Shown here piece by piece: positions 32,399 to 40,742 of a DNA stretch of 64,000 nucleotides; position 1 is the first letter of the stretch; the number at the start of each line of letters is the position of its first letter. The DNA lies in the NCBI GenBank assembly GCA_024229515.1, contig JAAESI010000071.1, positions 99,167 through 163,166 of the forward strand. Direction: 5' to 3'. The position numbers and the translations under genes are program-made. Origin of the DNA: Pseudomonadota bacterium (GTDB lineage: Bacteria; Myxococcota_A; UBA796; UBA9615). The notes under the pieces are model-generated. The model did no database searches, had not been told where the DNA came from, and was given only the letters and a program-made list of their open reading frames with translations.

Positions 32399-32668
32399 TC
32401 AGCGAACCTGGTTGACGGAGTTCAACATCTCCTCGTTGAAGTTTTCCTTCAAACGGATGAGGGGATTGAAAGAGGACTGACGCTTGTCGAGCAGGTAGGC
32501 CCCGTGAGGCTTCTTCAGCTCACCGTCGACCGAGACGTCTTCGAAATCGATCTCAGTCTTCTTCTTGTAGCGGACATTCGCATCGGAATCTTCGTCCTGA
32601 GCCATCACAGGGACGGCGAAGGTTGCAGAGACCAGGAGGGCCAGGAGGACCGCGAAAGTGCGACGCAT
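32399..32668 (-). CDS. gltF: Small secreted GltF/CglF-like protein
   Basis: An 89-aa protein with a signal peptide (MRRTFAVLLALLVSATFAVP, cleavage near VMAQ). The mature ~65 residues contain YKKKTEIDFEDVSVDGELKK and end in a Leu-rich helix (EEMLNSVNQVR). The K-K-T-x-I-D-F-E-D pattern is the hallmark I associate with the small gliding protein CglF; by position it corresponds to gltF/nfsF. It lies between the TPR lipoprotein (89 bp upstream) and the FHA/TonB-like gene (144 bp downstream), the two widest gaps in the cluster. The 144-bp gap at 32255-32398 shows no further gene. Confidence 0.65.
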   Translation of the reverse strand: MRRTFAVLLALLVSATFAVPVMAQDEDSDANVRYKKKTEIDFEDVSVDGELKKPHGAYLLDKRQSSFNPLIRLKENFNEEMLNSVNQVR

Positions 32669-32690
32669 GCTTCATTCTCCGAGGGCACGG

Positions 32691-32709
32691 GGTCGGCGAA
32701 CTGCCGACC
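32691..32709 (-). promoter_or_regulatory. Stem-loop in the gltE-gltF intergenic region
   Basis: A perfect 7-bp stem (GGTCGGC with GCCGACC) around a 5-nt loop, ending about 22 nt before the gltF start. No T-run follows, so it is more likely an mRNA-stability or attenuation element than a simple terminator. Confidence 0.4.
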
Positions 32710-32757
32710 GTGGACTTAGCAGTTTCCAACTGAAAAGTCATTGACGAGATGTGGAGG

Positions 32758-34446
32758 CTACTCCGGGGCGGCGCCCTCTTCCGTGGCCGGAGCCTCCTCC
32801 GCGGGAGCTTCCTCGGTGGCGGGGGCCTCCTCCGCGGGAGCCTCCTCGGCGCCCTCAGCAGGGGCTTCGTCAGCGCCTTCGGCGGCGGAGGCCTCACCCT
32901 CGGCGGGGGCCTCGCCCTCGGCCGGCGGCGCGCCTTCACCCTCGGGGGCTCCGGGCTCGGGCATCTCGATCGCTTCGCCGGAGGTCCACTCGTCGGTGGG
33001 GAGCTCCAGGGCGTCGGTGTAGTACTGCAGGACGAACTCGTCCAGGTACGCGCCCTGCTCCTCCATGAAGAAGAAGTCCTCCATCTCGATGGCGAAGACC
33101 GTGGCGTCGCGCTGCATCATGTAGACCTCGAGCCAGGACGGATCCTGCTCGACCTCGGCGTACTTGGTGAACACCGCGTCGGCCCGCTGGACCGTCGCCG
33201 TCAGCTCGATCGTCTTGGCCTTGGCCTTGGCGTCCAACTCGGCGAGCTGCCGCTCGAGCTCGGCGATCTCCGCCAGCTCCTGCTCCTTCTCCTGGATGCC
33301 CGCGGTCACCGCGGCGAGGCCATCGGCCGCCGCCTGGTTGCCCGAATCGCACTCATCCAGCCGCCGGTAGATCTTCGACGCCTTCTCCAGCTCCTTCTTC
33401 ACCTCGGTGATCTCACCGGCGGCGGGAGCGACGAAGCGGTGCTGCACGATCGCCTTGTTCATCAAGGCCAGCTCGTTGCAGGAGTCCGACTCGAGGATCG
33501 TGTCGTACTGCTCCAGGGCGGTGTCGAACTCGGCGATGCCGCGGTAGGCGACGGCGAGACCGACGCGGGCCTCGTGGTTGCCGGGGAACTCGCCCAGGAC
33601 CTTCTGGAAGCTCTGCGCGGCCAGCTCGTAGTCGGCCGAACCGACGGCCAGCAGACCCAGGTTCATGTTGGCCTCGAGGTTGCCCTCGTCCAGCTTCAGC
33701 GCCTCCTTGAAGGCGACCACAGCCTCGGCCTCCTTGCCCTCGGTGAGGAAGGTGATGCCGATGTTGTTGTGGATGTCGGCGTCTTCCTTGTCGAGCTTCA
33801 GCGCGTTCGCTGACGCCATCTGGCTCATCCGCCAGTTGCCGCCGAGGAAGTACAGCTGCGCCAGCGTCTTGTACGCGCGGGTGTTCTTCGGGTCATCGAA
33901 GAGCATGCCCTGGATGACTTCCACGCCCTTGTCGGTCATGCCCGCCTCGCCGAGCGCGCCGGCGTAGTTGTTGGTCATGTCCTTGTCGCCCGGGTTCTTG
34001 GAGAGGTAGTCCTCGTAGATCGGGAGCGCGTCGGTGGCCTTGCCCGCCCGCAGCAGCGAGACGGTCAGGTTCTGCACCGCCGGCTTGAAGCCGGGATCCG
34101 CCTTGAGGGCGCGCTTGTAGTGACCGGCGGCGTCGCGGGGACGGCCGATCTTGTCGGCGGCGACGCCGGCGTTGTAGCAAGCCTTCACGTGGGGGCTGTT
34201 GACGTCCTCCTGGAAGCCGACTTCGCAAGCCGCCGCCAGCCGGTCGTACAGCTTGGTGTAGTCGAGCTTGCCCGACTCCTCGCCGTCCGCCTTGTACTGC
34301 ATGGCGGCCTCGTACATCGCGCCGGGATCCGGCGGTGCGTTGGGGTCGACCTTGTCGCCACTGGTGGCGCACCCGGTGTTGCCACCGAGGGAGAGGGCCA
34401 GCGCGAGGCCGGCGAAAATCAGCAGGTACTTCATCGTGTTTTGCAT
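32758..34446 (-). CDS. gltE: GltE/NfsE-like TPR lipoprotein
   Basis: A 562-aa lipoprotein with lipobox NTGC (Cys26). The body (residues ~40-350) is a row of tetratricopeptide repeats such as AAGHYKRALKADPGFKPAVQ, DIHNNIGITFLTEGKEAEAV and NLGLLAVGSADYELAAQSF. A coiled-coil stretch (~370-420) follows, and then a C-terminal low-complexity tail of repeated EAPAEE/AEGE units (~500-562). In Myxococcus, GltE (AglT) is a TPR lipoprotein of the periplasmic/outer-membrane gliding complex. It follows the large TPR gene by 13 bp. The tail is unusual and may vary in length between strains because of its repetitive codons. Confidence 0.75.
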   Translation of the reverse strand: MQNTMKYLLIFAGLALALSLGGNTGCATSGDKVDPNAPPDPGAMYEAAMQYKADGEESGKLDYTKLYDRLAAACEVGFQEDVNSPHVKACYNAGVAADKIGRPRDAAGHYKRALKADPGFKPAVQNLTVSLLRAGKATDALPIYEDYLSKNPGDKDMTNNYAGALGEAGMTDKGVEVIQGMLFDDPKNTRAYKTLAQLYFLGGNWRMSQMASANALKLDKEDADIHNNIGITFLTEGKEAEAVVAFKEALKLDEGNLEANMNLGLLAVGSADYELAAQSFQKVLGEFPGNHEARVGLAVAYRGIAEFDTALEQYDTILESDSCNELALMNKAIVQHRFVAPAAGEITEVKKELEKASKIYRRLDECDSGNQAAADGLAAVTAGIQEKEQELAEIAELERQLAELDAKAKAKTIELTATVQRADAVFTKYAEVEQDPSWLEVYMMQRDATVFAIEMEDFFFMEEQGAYLDEFVLQYYTDALELPTDEWTSGEAIEMPEPGAPEGEGAPPAEGEAPAEGEASAAEGADEAPAEGAEEAPAEEAPATEEAPAEEAPATEEGAAPE

Positions 34447-34459
34447 GGTTCCTGTCCTC

Positions 34460-37400
34460 CTACTCGACGAAGTCGACGGTCGTGTAGGGGTTGGACGTGT
34501 AGTCCGCCGTGGGGACGGTCTCCGCGCTGGCCGGGTACTCCTCCGGCCGCAGGGCGGTCAGCTCCTCCAGGGACTTGCGCGTGTACTCGGTGTACAGGCC
34601 CAACTCGTAGGACTTGCCGCGCGCTCGCGTGAAGGCCTCGACGGCCTTGTCGATGAGCGGGTACGCCTTGTCTTCGAGGCCGAACTTGTAGATCTGGCAC
34701 TGGTCCTCATCCAGCTTCTCCGGGCAGGGCGCGTTCTTGAGCGCCGAGGCGAAGTCGCCGTAGAGGGTGCCGATGCGGTACAGCGCGGCGATGCCCCACT
34801 CACCCTGCTTGAGCTCGAGCACGGTGATGTACTCCTTCTCCAGGGCGCCGAGGTCGCGCGTCTTGTTCTCCAGGGCCGTCTTGGCCTTCTTGGTGTTCTT
34901 GGGCATCTGGATGGTCGCGTACTGCGCGAACTCCGGCTCCAAGAGCGCGAACTGCATCTCGGCAGCCCAGAGGCGGGCGGTGGCCGTCCCCTCCAGGCCG
35001 GAGCGCTTGCTCTCGAAGAGGCGGAACGCCTCCTTGTAGTGGTCCAGCTGCTTCTTGGTGTCCTTCTTGCCCAGGAGGCGCCCGTACTGGACGTGGCACT
35101 CCATGACCTGGTCGAACGCCGAGGTGGCGTAGCCCTTGTCCGTGGCGATCGCCTTGAACGCGGCCTTCGCTTCGTCGTCGCGCCCGTTGTTCTTGAACAG
35201 GTAGGCGACCCGCAGCTTCGTGGTCAGCGCGTCGGCGTCGTCGACGTCGTCCCGCTTGATGTAGTCGTCGAAGTCGCGGACGGCGTCGTCCAGGTTGCCC
35301 AGGGCCTCGTTGAAGAGCGCCGAGTTGTACAGCGCGTCCTTGGCGCTGGTGAACCCTTCGCCCTCGAACTTGTCGTCCTTGTCGTACAGCGTGCGGAAGA
35401 AGTGCGCCGCCTGCTCGTAGTCGGCGAGGCTCTGGTAGTGCTCGCCCAGGAGCGAGACGCTCTTCTCGTACAGCTGCGCGGTCTTGGCGTCCTTGCCGAC
35501 GGGGTCCTCGAAGTTCTCCACGAACTCGTGCCGCAGCTCGAGCATCTTGCGGCGGTCGCCCGACTGGCCGTAGTAGAAGGAGGCGTTGTAGAGCGCGATG
35601 TCGCGCACGTCGCTGTCGCCGAACTCGCGGAAGAAGCCGTCGAACGCCTTGGCGGCCTCGGGGGCCTTGCCGTCGGCGGCGTGGCCCTCGGCGATCTTGA
35701 AGGTCGCGCGCTGGAAGATGTTCTTCAGCTCACCCTTGAACTTGCTCGACTTGCCGATGTCGTCGTTTCCGTAGAACTCGCGGGCGGCGCTGTTGAGGCC
35801 GTTCCAGTTCTCGATTGACTCGTACGAGCTGAGGATCGTGTGGACCCCGTGCTCCGCCGCGCCCGACTTGGGGTTGGCGCGGATGATGGTGAGGAACCGC
35901 TCGTTCGACTCGTTGAAGTGGTTCCGGTCGTGCAGCAGGAGCGCGGCCTTGTAGAGGAACTTCTCCGTCTTGTCGTCGTCCGGGAGGACCGTGCCGTACG
36001 TGTCGCACGCGTCGACCAGCTTCTTCTCCCAGGGGTGCAGCTCGACCTCGGCGAACTTCGCCGTGCCCTCACCGGACCGCTTCAACTTCCGAATCTTCTT
36101 CTCCGCTTCCTTGTCGAGGCGGCTCTTGATCGGCTTGAGGTACTCGTCGATCGAGAAGATGGCGTTGGCGGCGGCGTCCTTGAGGAACTTGCCCTTGGGG
36201 TCGGACGCGACGACGGCGTTGTAGGCGTCCGTGGAGGCGTCGTACTTCTTCAGCTTGTACAGCGTCTCCGCGTACCAGTACCGCATCTCGTAGGACTTGT
36301 AGCCCGTGGGGAAGTACTCCAGGTACCGCGCGTAGTTCTCCTCCGCGAGCAGCAGCAGCTTGGCGCTGCGGCGCTTCAACGCCTGCTGGTGGGAGTCGAT
36401 GGCGACGTTGCGCAGGTTCTTCTCGATGAGGCGCTCGGCCTCCTTGGTCGCGTCCTTGTTGTCCGCGTTCTCACGGTTCCAGCGGGAGTCGCGGCCGTAC
36501 AGCTCGACCAGCTTGTTGATCTCTTCGTTGGCCTCGTCGAAGGCGTCACGCTTCCAGTAGCCCTGGATGATCTCGTGCTGGTGCTCGGGGTTGTCGGACG
36601 CCAGCGGGTCGTCCGCGATGAGCTCGCGGTACGTCTGGATGGCCAGCTCGTTCTTGCCCTGGTCCATGTAGATGTTGCCCAGGCGACCGAGCATCTTGCG
36701 GTAGTAGCGCTTCTCGCCGTAGCGGGTGAAGTACTCCTTGGCGGCCTCGAGATCGCCTTCCTCCGAGAAGAAGAGGACGAGGTCACGCAGGGCTTCCTCC
36801 TTGAGGGAGATGCCTTCCTGCTTGCCGCTGGCGGCGACCCGCCGGTCCGTCTCCGCGACCAGCTCCTTCATCGTGTCGATGGCGGTGCCGAACTCGCCGA
36901 CGTTGTAGTAGCACCAGCCCATCTTGTAGAGGGCGAAGGTGTAGATCTTGGAGTCCTTGAAGGCGGCCGCGCGCTTGTACGCCTGCAGCGCCTTGTAGGC
37001 GTTGTTGTTATTGAAGTAGTACTCGCCGATGGCGTTGTACGCGTCCGCGACGAACCCGCTGTCGGGGTAGGTCTTGACCAGCTTGTTGTACATGTCGAGG
37101 GCGTCCTTCTCCTCGCCCACGTCGTTCAGCATGAACGCCAGGAAGAAGAGGGCCTCGTCCACCCGCGGGTAGCTCGGGTAGTTCTGCAGGATGTTCCGGT
37201 AGTTCTCGATCGCCTTCTTGGTGAAGGCCGTCGAGCGGGTCGTGATGACCTTGGGCTCCGGCGTCTTCTTCTGCTGCGCGTCGGGGAGGTTGAACCACAC
37301 CTCGTAGCGCTCGTCGTAGTCCGTCATCTCCGTGTTGTATTCGTACTTGCTCTGCTCGAAGTAGAGCTCAGCAAGACGCATCAACATCTCCGCCTTGGTG

Positions 37401-37627
37401 TCCGGCGGGAGCTGCTGGGACGACAGGATCTCCTTGAGTTGGGCGATCGCTTCCTGGCGCTTCTGGTTGGCCAGTTCGCCGTACGCGGAGCGTGACTGCT
37501 CGCGCTCGTACGCCTTGTAGTCGAGGATCTCCCGCTTCTTCTCGTCCTTGCGGGACTGCGCCAACGCGGGCGCGGCCACAGCCAGGGAGAGGATCGCGGT
37601 CAGGAAGACAGTAGAAATGCGGCGCAT
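34460..37627 (-). CDS. gltD: GltD/NfsD (AgmU)-like large periplasmic TPR protein
   Basis: A 1055-aa protein with a signal peptide (cleavage after APALAQ) and TPR-like helix pairs throughout. Examples are AKAEMLMRLAELYFEQSKYE-type units near the N-terminus, AYNAIGEYYFNNNNAYKALQ, EQAAHFFRTLYDKDDKFEGE and YHREAFRLF-like repeats near 830. There is no membrane segment after the signal. Size and position match AgmU/GltD, a TPR protein of about 1200 aa that decorates helical tracks in gliding myxobacteria, and NfsD in the spore-coat paralogue. It starts 4 bp after the gltC-like stop, so translation is probably coupled. Confidence 0.75.
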   Translation of the reverse strand: MRRISTVFLTAILSLAVAAPALAQSRKDEKKREILDYKAYEREQSRSAYGELANQKRQEAIAQLKEILSSQQLPPDTKAEMLMRLAELYFEQSKYEYNTEMTDYDERYEVWFNLPDAQQKKTPEPKVITTRSTAFTKKAIENYRNILQNYPSYPRVDEALFFLAFMLNDVGEEKDALDMYNKLVKTYPDSGFVADAYNAIGEYYFNNNNAYKALQAYKRAAAFKDSKIYTFALYKMGWCYYNVGEFGTAIDTMKELVAETDRRVAASGKQEGISLKEEALRDLVLFFSEEGDLEAAKEYFTRYGEKRYYRKMLGRLGNIYMDQGKNELAIQTYRELIADDPLASDNPEHQHEIIQGYWKRDAFDEANEEINKLVELYGRDSRWNRENADNKDATKEAERLIEKNLRNVAIDSHQQALKRRSAKLLLLAEENYARYLEYFPTGYKSYEMRYWYAETLYKLKKYDASTDAYNAVVASDPKGKFLKDAAANAIFSIDEYLKPIKSRLDKEAEKKIRKLKRSGEGTAKFAEVELHPWEKKLVDACDTYGTVLPDDDKTEKFLYKAALLLHDRNHFNESNERFLTIIRANPKSGAAEHGVHTILSSYESIENWNGLNSAAREFYGNDDIGKSSKFKGELKNIFQRATFKIAEGHAADGKAPEAAKAFDGFFREFGDSDVRDIALYNASFYYGQSGDRRKMLELRHEFVENFEDPVGKDAKTAQLYEKSVSLLGEHYQSLADYEQAAHFFRTLYDKDDKFEGEGFTSAKDALYNSALFNEALGNLDDAVRDFDDYIKRDDVDDADALTTKLRVAYLFKNNGRDDEAKAAFKAIATDKGYATSAFDQVMECHVQYGRLLGKKDTKKQLDHYKEAFRLFESKRSGLEGTATARLWAAEMQFALLEPEFAQYATIQMPKNTKKAKTALENKTRDLGALEKEYITVLELKQGEWGIAALYRIGTLYGDFASALKNAPCPEKLDEDQCQIYKFGLEDKAYPLIDKAVEAFTRARGKSYELGLYTEYTRKSLEELTALRPEEYPASAETVPTADYTSNPYTTVDFVE

Positions 37628-37631
37628 CGGG

Positions 37632-39644
37632 CTACTCCTTGCAGTCGCCCGGCTCGACGCGCTCGTAATAGCCGAGCTCGTCCTGCCAGTATTCGTCGTT
37701 GAACGGCCAGAAGATGACGTCCGGGTTGGTCGCGAAGTCGAACTCGACGTTCTCGTTCACCTCTGCGACCTCCGGGTTGCGGAACGCCTTCTCGTACTTC
37801 TCGTATTCACCGGAGACGACCTCGAAGCGGATCAGCGCTTCCTGGCCCATCAGGTCGGCCAGCTGGTCGCGGACTCCGCCCAGCTCGTTGGCCAGGGCGA
37901 TGCCGGCGAACTTCATGTAGATCTTCCGCTGCTTCTTGAGCAGCTCCTCGGTGCCCTTGCCGACCTCGGCGTCGCGCCACTGGGCCTTGAGCGAACGAAT
38001 CCGCCCCAGCTCGCTTTCGATCTGGAGGACGCGCGCGTGAGGACCGGCGAAGTCGCGGTTCGCCTCGATGTGGGCGTACACGGCGACGGGCAGGTCGCGG
38101 TACTCGCGGGAGCGCACGCCGTACAGCCGCTGGTACAGGTCCCGGAGGGGACGCTCACCGTCGGTGTAGGGGGCGAGGAGCTCATCGATCGTCGACTGGA
38201 CCGGGGAGTACTCGGTCTTGAAGTTGTCGAGGATCGTCGTGACTTCCTTGTACTCGCAGATTCGGTAGAAGGTCAGCGCCTCGAGGATGTGGGCCTCAGG
38301 CAGCCACACGCGGTCGAAGAAGGGGCTGCCGAGGGTGAGCAGGTGGCCCAGCGCCTTGTGCTCCCGGTTCTCCCCCATGAAGTGGGCCCAGGACGCCTCG
38401 TACAGCGCGGTCGGCCAGTATGTCTCGTAGCGGGGGAGCCGCTCGTAGAACTCGCCGGCCTTCTCGTACTGCTCCACCGAGTAGCGGATGCGGGCCATGT
38501 TCACGAACGACAGCTGCTTGATGTTGCTGATGTCCGCGGGGTCGCCTCGGAAGTCGCCCTTGATGATGTCGGCGAAGGTCCGCAGGGCCGCCTTCTTGCG
38601 GTCCTGGGCGTTGTAGATGACGCCGATCTGGTAGCGCGCCTGGATGAAGTGGTCGTTGCTCTTGCCGAGCTTGCTGAAGTTCCGCTTCGCCCGGGCGTAG
38701 TCGCCGCGCTGGAAGTCGCGGACGCCCTGGTAGTAGTAGAGGTCGTCCTTCACCTTGCCCGGGTAGTCGTCGGGGTCGATGTTGTCGATGGTCCGGATCA
38801 AGTAGATCGGGTCCTTCGTCTTGTCGGAGATCTCGACCATCTTCATCAGCGCGGTGGAGAAGAGCGCGCCCGTGGACGGACCCTCCTTCACGACCTTCTG
38901 GAAGTGGTACTGCGCGGCGTGGAGCAGGCCGATCTGCTTCAGCGAGGCGCCGAGGTAGTAGTTGATCTTCGCCTCGTGCTCCGGGTACTTGCCCGACTCC
39001 GCCAGGAGGTACAGCTTCAGCGAAGCCGTCAGGTACTTCTTCTCCTTGTAGTTCTCGATCGCGCCCTTGATCTCCTTGGGCGTGCGCTGGACGCGGCTGC
39101 GCGAGCGGTCCCGATCGCGGTCGTCGTCGTCGTCGTCGCCCCGGCGGCGGCGGATGAGGCTGTCGTCGTCGCCGTCCCGGCTGCGCCGGCGGGTGTCGCC
39201 GTCTCGGTCGCGGGAGTCTCGGTCGCGGGAGGAGTCTCGGTCGCGGGAGTCTCGGTCGCTGTCCCGGTCGCGGGAGTCACGATCCCGGTCGCGGGAGTCC
39301 CGGTCGCTGTCCCGGTCGCGGGAGTCCCGGTCTCGGTCCGAGGATGACTCGCGCGAGCGCGTGTCCTCGTCGCGGGTCTCCGTGGTGCGGCCTTCGACTG
39401 CGCCCGAGGTCGCCTGGAGCGCCTCGATGACGGCGTCGGAGATGCCGCCCTGCTTGAGCTCGATGATGTCCTGGGCCGAGAGGTGGAAGACCTCCTCGGA
39501 GTTGGCGATCGTCTGGATGATGATGCTGTCGGGCACGCCGACGGCAGACATCTCCTTGACGTCGTCCAGGCTGAAGGCGAACGCGGGGGACGCGGCCAGC
39601 AGCAGGCACAGAGCAGCGAAGAGGGAAGTGATCCTGGGCATCAT
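37632..39644 (-). CDS. gltC: GltC/NfsC-like TPR protein with an Arg-Asp repeat domain
   Basis: A 670-aa secreted protein (signal peptide to AFAF). Residues ~24-80 form a small helical module (FSLDDVKEMSAVGVPDSIII, LKQGGISDAVIEALQ). Residues ~100-160 are an extreme low-complexity stretch of Arg/Asp/Ser dipeptides, then an acidic run. From ~190 on there are TPR-like repeats (SLKLYLLAESGKYPEHEAKI, YQIGVIYNAQDRKKAAL) ending at EDQ-rich helices. GltC in Myxococcus is a periplasmic TPR protein of similar size (~670 aa). The two adjacent ATGs at 39644 and 39641 cannot be separated. Confidence 0.72.
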   Translation of the reverse strand: MMPRITSLFAALCLLLAASPAFAFSLDDVKEMSAVGVPDSIIIQTIANSEEVFHLSAQDIIELKQGGISDAVIEALQATSGAVEGRTTETRDEDTRSRESSSDRDRDSRDRDSDRDSRDRDRDSRDRDSDRDSRDRDSSRDRDSRDRDGDTRRRSRDGDDDSLIRRRRGDDDDDDRDRDRSRSRVQRTPKEIKGAIENYKEKKYLTASLKLYLLAESGKYPEHEAKINYYLGASLKQIGLLHAAQYHFQKVVKEGPSTGALFSTALMKMVEISDKTKDPIYLIRTIDNIDPDDYPGKVKDDLYYYQGVRDFQRGDYARAKRNFSKLGKSNDHFIQARYQIGVIYNAQDRKKAALRTFADIIKGDFRGDPADISNIKQLSFVNMARIRYSVEQYEKAGEFYERLPRYETYWPTALYEASWAHFMGENREHKALGHLLTLGSPFFDRVWLPEAHILEALTFYRICEYKEVTTILDNFKTEYSPVQSTIDELLAPYTDGERPLRDLYQRLYGVRSREYRDLPVAVYAHIEANRDFAGPHARVLQIESELGRIRSLKAQWRDAEVGKGTEELLKKQRKIYMKFAGIALANELGGVRDQLADLMGQEALIRFEVVSGEYEKYEKAFRNPEVAEVNENVEFDFATNPDVIFWPFNDEYWQDELGYYERVEPGDCKE
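39199..39345 (-). repeat. Degenerate tandem repeats encoding Arg-Asp-Ser dipeptides
   Basis: About eight imperfect copies of a 12-18-bp unit (plus-strand core CGGGAGTCNCGGTCG) coding for DRDSRD-type repeats in the gltC-like gene. The copies differ mostly at silent positions and remain in frame. Such arrays expand and contract by slippage. Confidence 0.85.
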
Positions 39645-39654
39645 GTGAGCGCTC

Positions 39655-40731
39655 CTAGAGCGGCAGGGCACGGGCCTTGGGGGGGAAGAAGAGGGACGCA
39701 CCGAGGCTGATCATCAGGTTCTGCTTCATCTCGAGGCCGATGTCGCCTTCGCGGTAGACCTGCTCGATGTGGGTGAACTGACGGACGTCCAGGCGGATGC
39801 CGATCCAGTCGTTGAAGACGACCCGCAGACCGCCGCCGGCGTTGGTCACGAAGTGCGTCTGGTCGACGTACTGGCAGCCGTTGGCGACGTCCTGCTTCCG
39901 CTCCGCGCGCGTCTGGTACTGGTCGCACGGGCTGCGGATGATGAACGTGTCGTCCTTCGTGGCGCCCAGGCCGATGCCGGCGCCGAAGTAGAGGTCGTAG
40001 TTGATGATCCGGAGGGTGCCGAGCTCGACCTTTCCGTAGATGGGCGACAGCTGGAAGTTCAGCGCGCCCAGGAAGGTGATTCGGGAGATGTCGGGGACGA
40101 CCTCCGAGTTGTCACGGAACTGCTTGGTCAGCGGCTTGTAGTCCGTCTCCTTGAGGTCGGGGAGGTACATCATCAGCACTTCGAGGGAGAGGACCTCGTT
40201 GATGTGGTAGCCGATGGTGGCGCCCACGCCGATCCGGCGGATGAAGTGGTCGTTGCCGACGTAGCCGACCTGCGGGACCACCTCGACGCGGCGGTACTTC
40301 AGGAAGAACTTCTTCTGAATGACCTTCACGAGGCCGCGGCGCTTCCGCTCGTCCAGAATCTCGGCCTTCTTCTCCTCGGTGTCCTCTTCGGCCACGTCGG
40401 GCTCTTCGGAGCCGGGAACCACGACCCGGTAGCGGTCGTCGAGGTCCTCCTCGGACTCCTCCTCGGCCTCTTCGGTGTCGGGGCTCAGCTCGGGCAGGTC
40501 GAGGCGGTCCGAGTCGTCGTCGCGCTCGGGCTCGGCGGGCGCCTCGGCGTCCTCTTCCTCAGCCTCGGCGTCCTCTTCCTCAGCCTCTTCGTCGGCTTCG
40601 GACTCCGGGGCCTCTTCTTCTTCTTCCTCGTCGTCGTCATCCCCGAAGTCGGGGGTGGCGTCGCCGGGGCCGGCGTAGGCGTACGCGGGGGCGAGGAGGA
40701 GCAGGAATGCCAGCAGGGTGGTGCGCGTCAT
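39655..40731 (-). CDS. gltB: GltB/NfsB-like outer-membrane beta-barrel protein
   Basis: A 358-aa protein with a signal peptide (cleavage near AYAYAG). A Glu/Asp-rich segment spans residues ~28-110, then a beta-barrel with strands such as VVPQVGYVGNDHFIRRIGVG, TIGYHINEVLSLEVLMMYL and NLMISLGASLFFP. Residues RGLVKVIQKKFFLKYRRVEV before the barrel echo the GltA neighbour (LVKNKFFVKANRLEI), indicating paralogy of the two barrels as in GltA/GltB of Myxococcus. Two Cys (CDQY, CQY) may form a disulphide in one loop. It lies 11 bp after the gltA-like stop and 10 bp before gltC. Confidence 0.7.
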   Translation of the reverse strand: MTRTTLLAFLLLLAPAYAYAGPGDATPDFGDDDDEEEEEEAPESEADEEAEEEDAEAEEEDAEAPAEPERDDDSDRLDLPELSPDTEEAEEESEEDLDDRYRVVVPGSEEPDVAEEDTEEKKAEILDERKRRGLVKVIQKKFFLKYRRVEVVPQVGYVGNDHFIRRIGVGATIGYHINEVLSLEVLMMYLPDLKETDYKPLTKQFRDNSEVVPDISRITFLGALNFQLSPIYGKVELGTLRIINYDLYFGAGIGLGATKDDTFIIRSPCDQYQTRAERKQDVANGCQYVDQTHFVTNAGGGLRVVFNDWIGIRLDVRQFTHIEQVYREGDIGLEMKQNLMISLGASLFFPPKARALPL

Positions 40732-40742
40732 GTCGATACCCC

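Noticed and set aside
35840..37495. A 551-codon plus-strand frame opposite the GltD-like gene
   Set aside because: Its sequence is Val/Leu/Arg/Glu-rich without motifs, lies fully antisense to a clear TPR gene, and is an effect of high third-position GC.
39199..39345. CRISPR array
   Set aside because: The repeats are short, contiguous, have no spacers and are in frame within a coding sequence.
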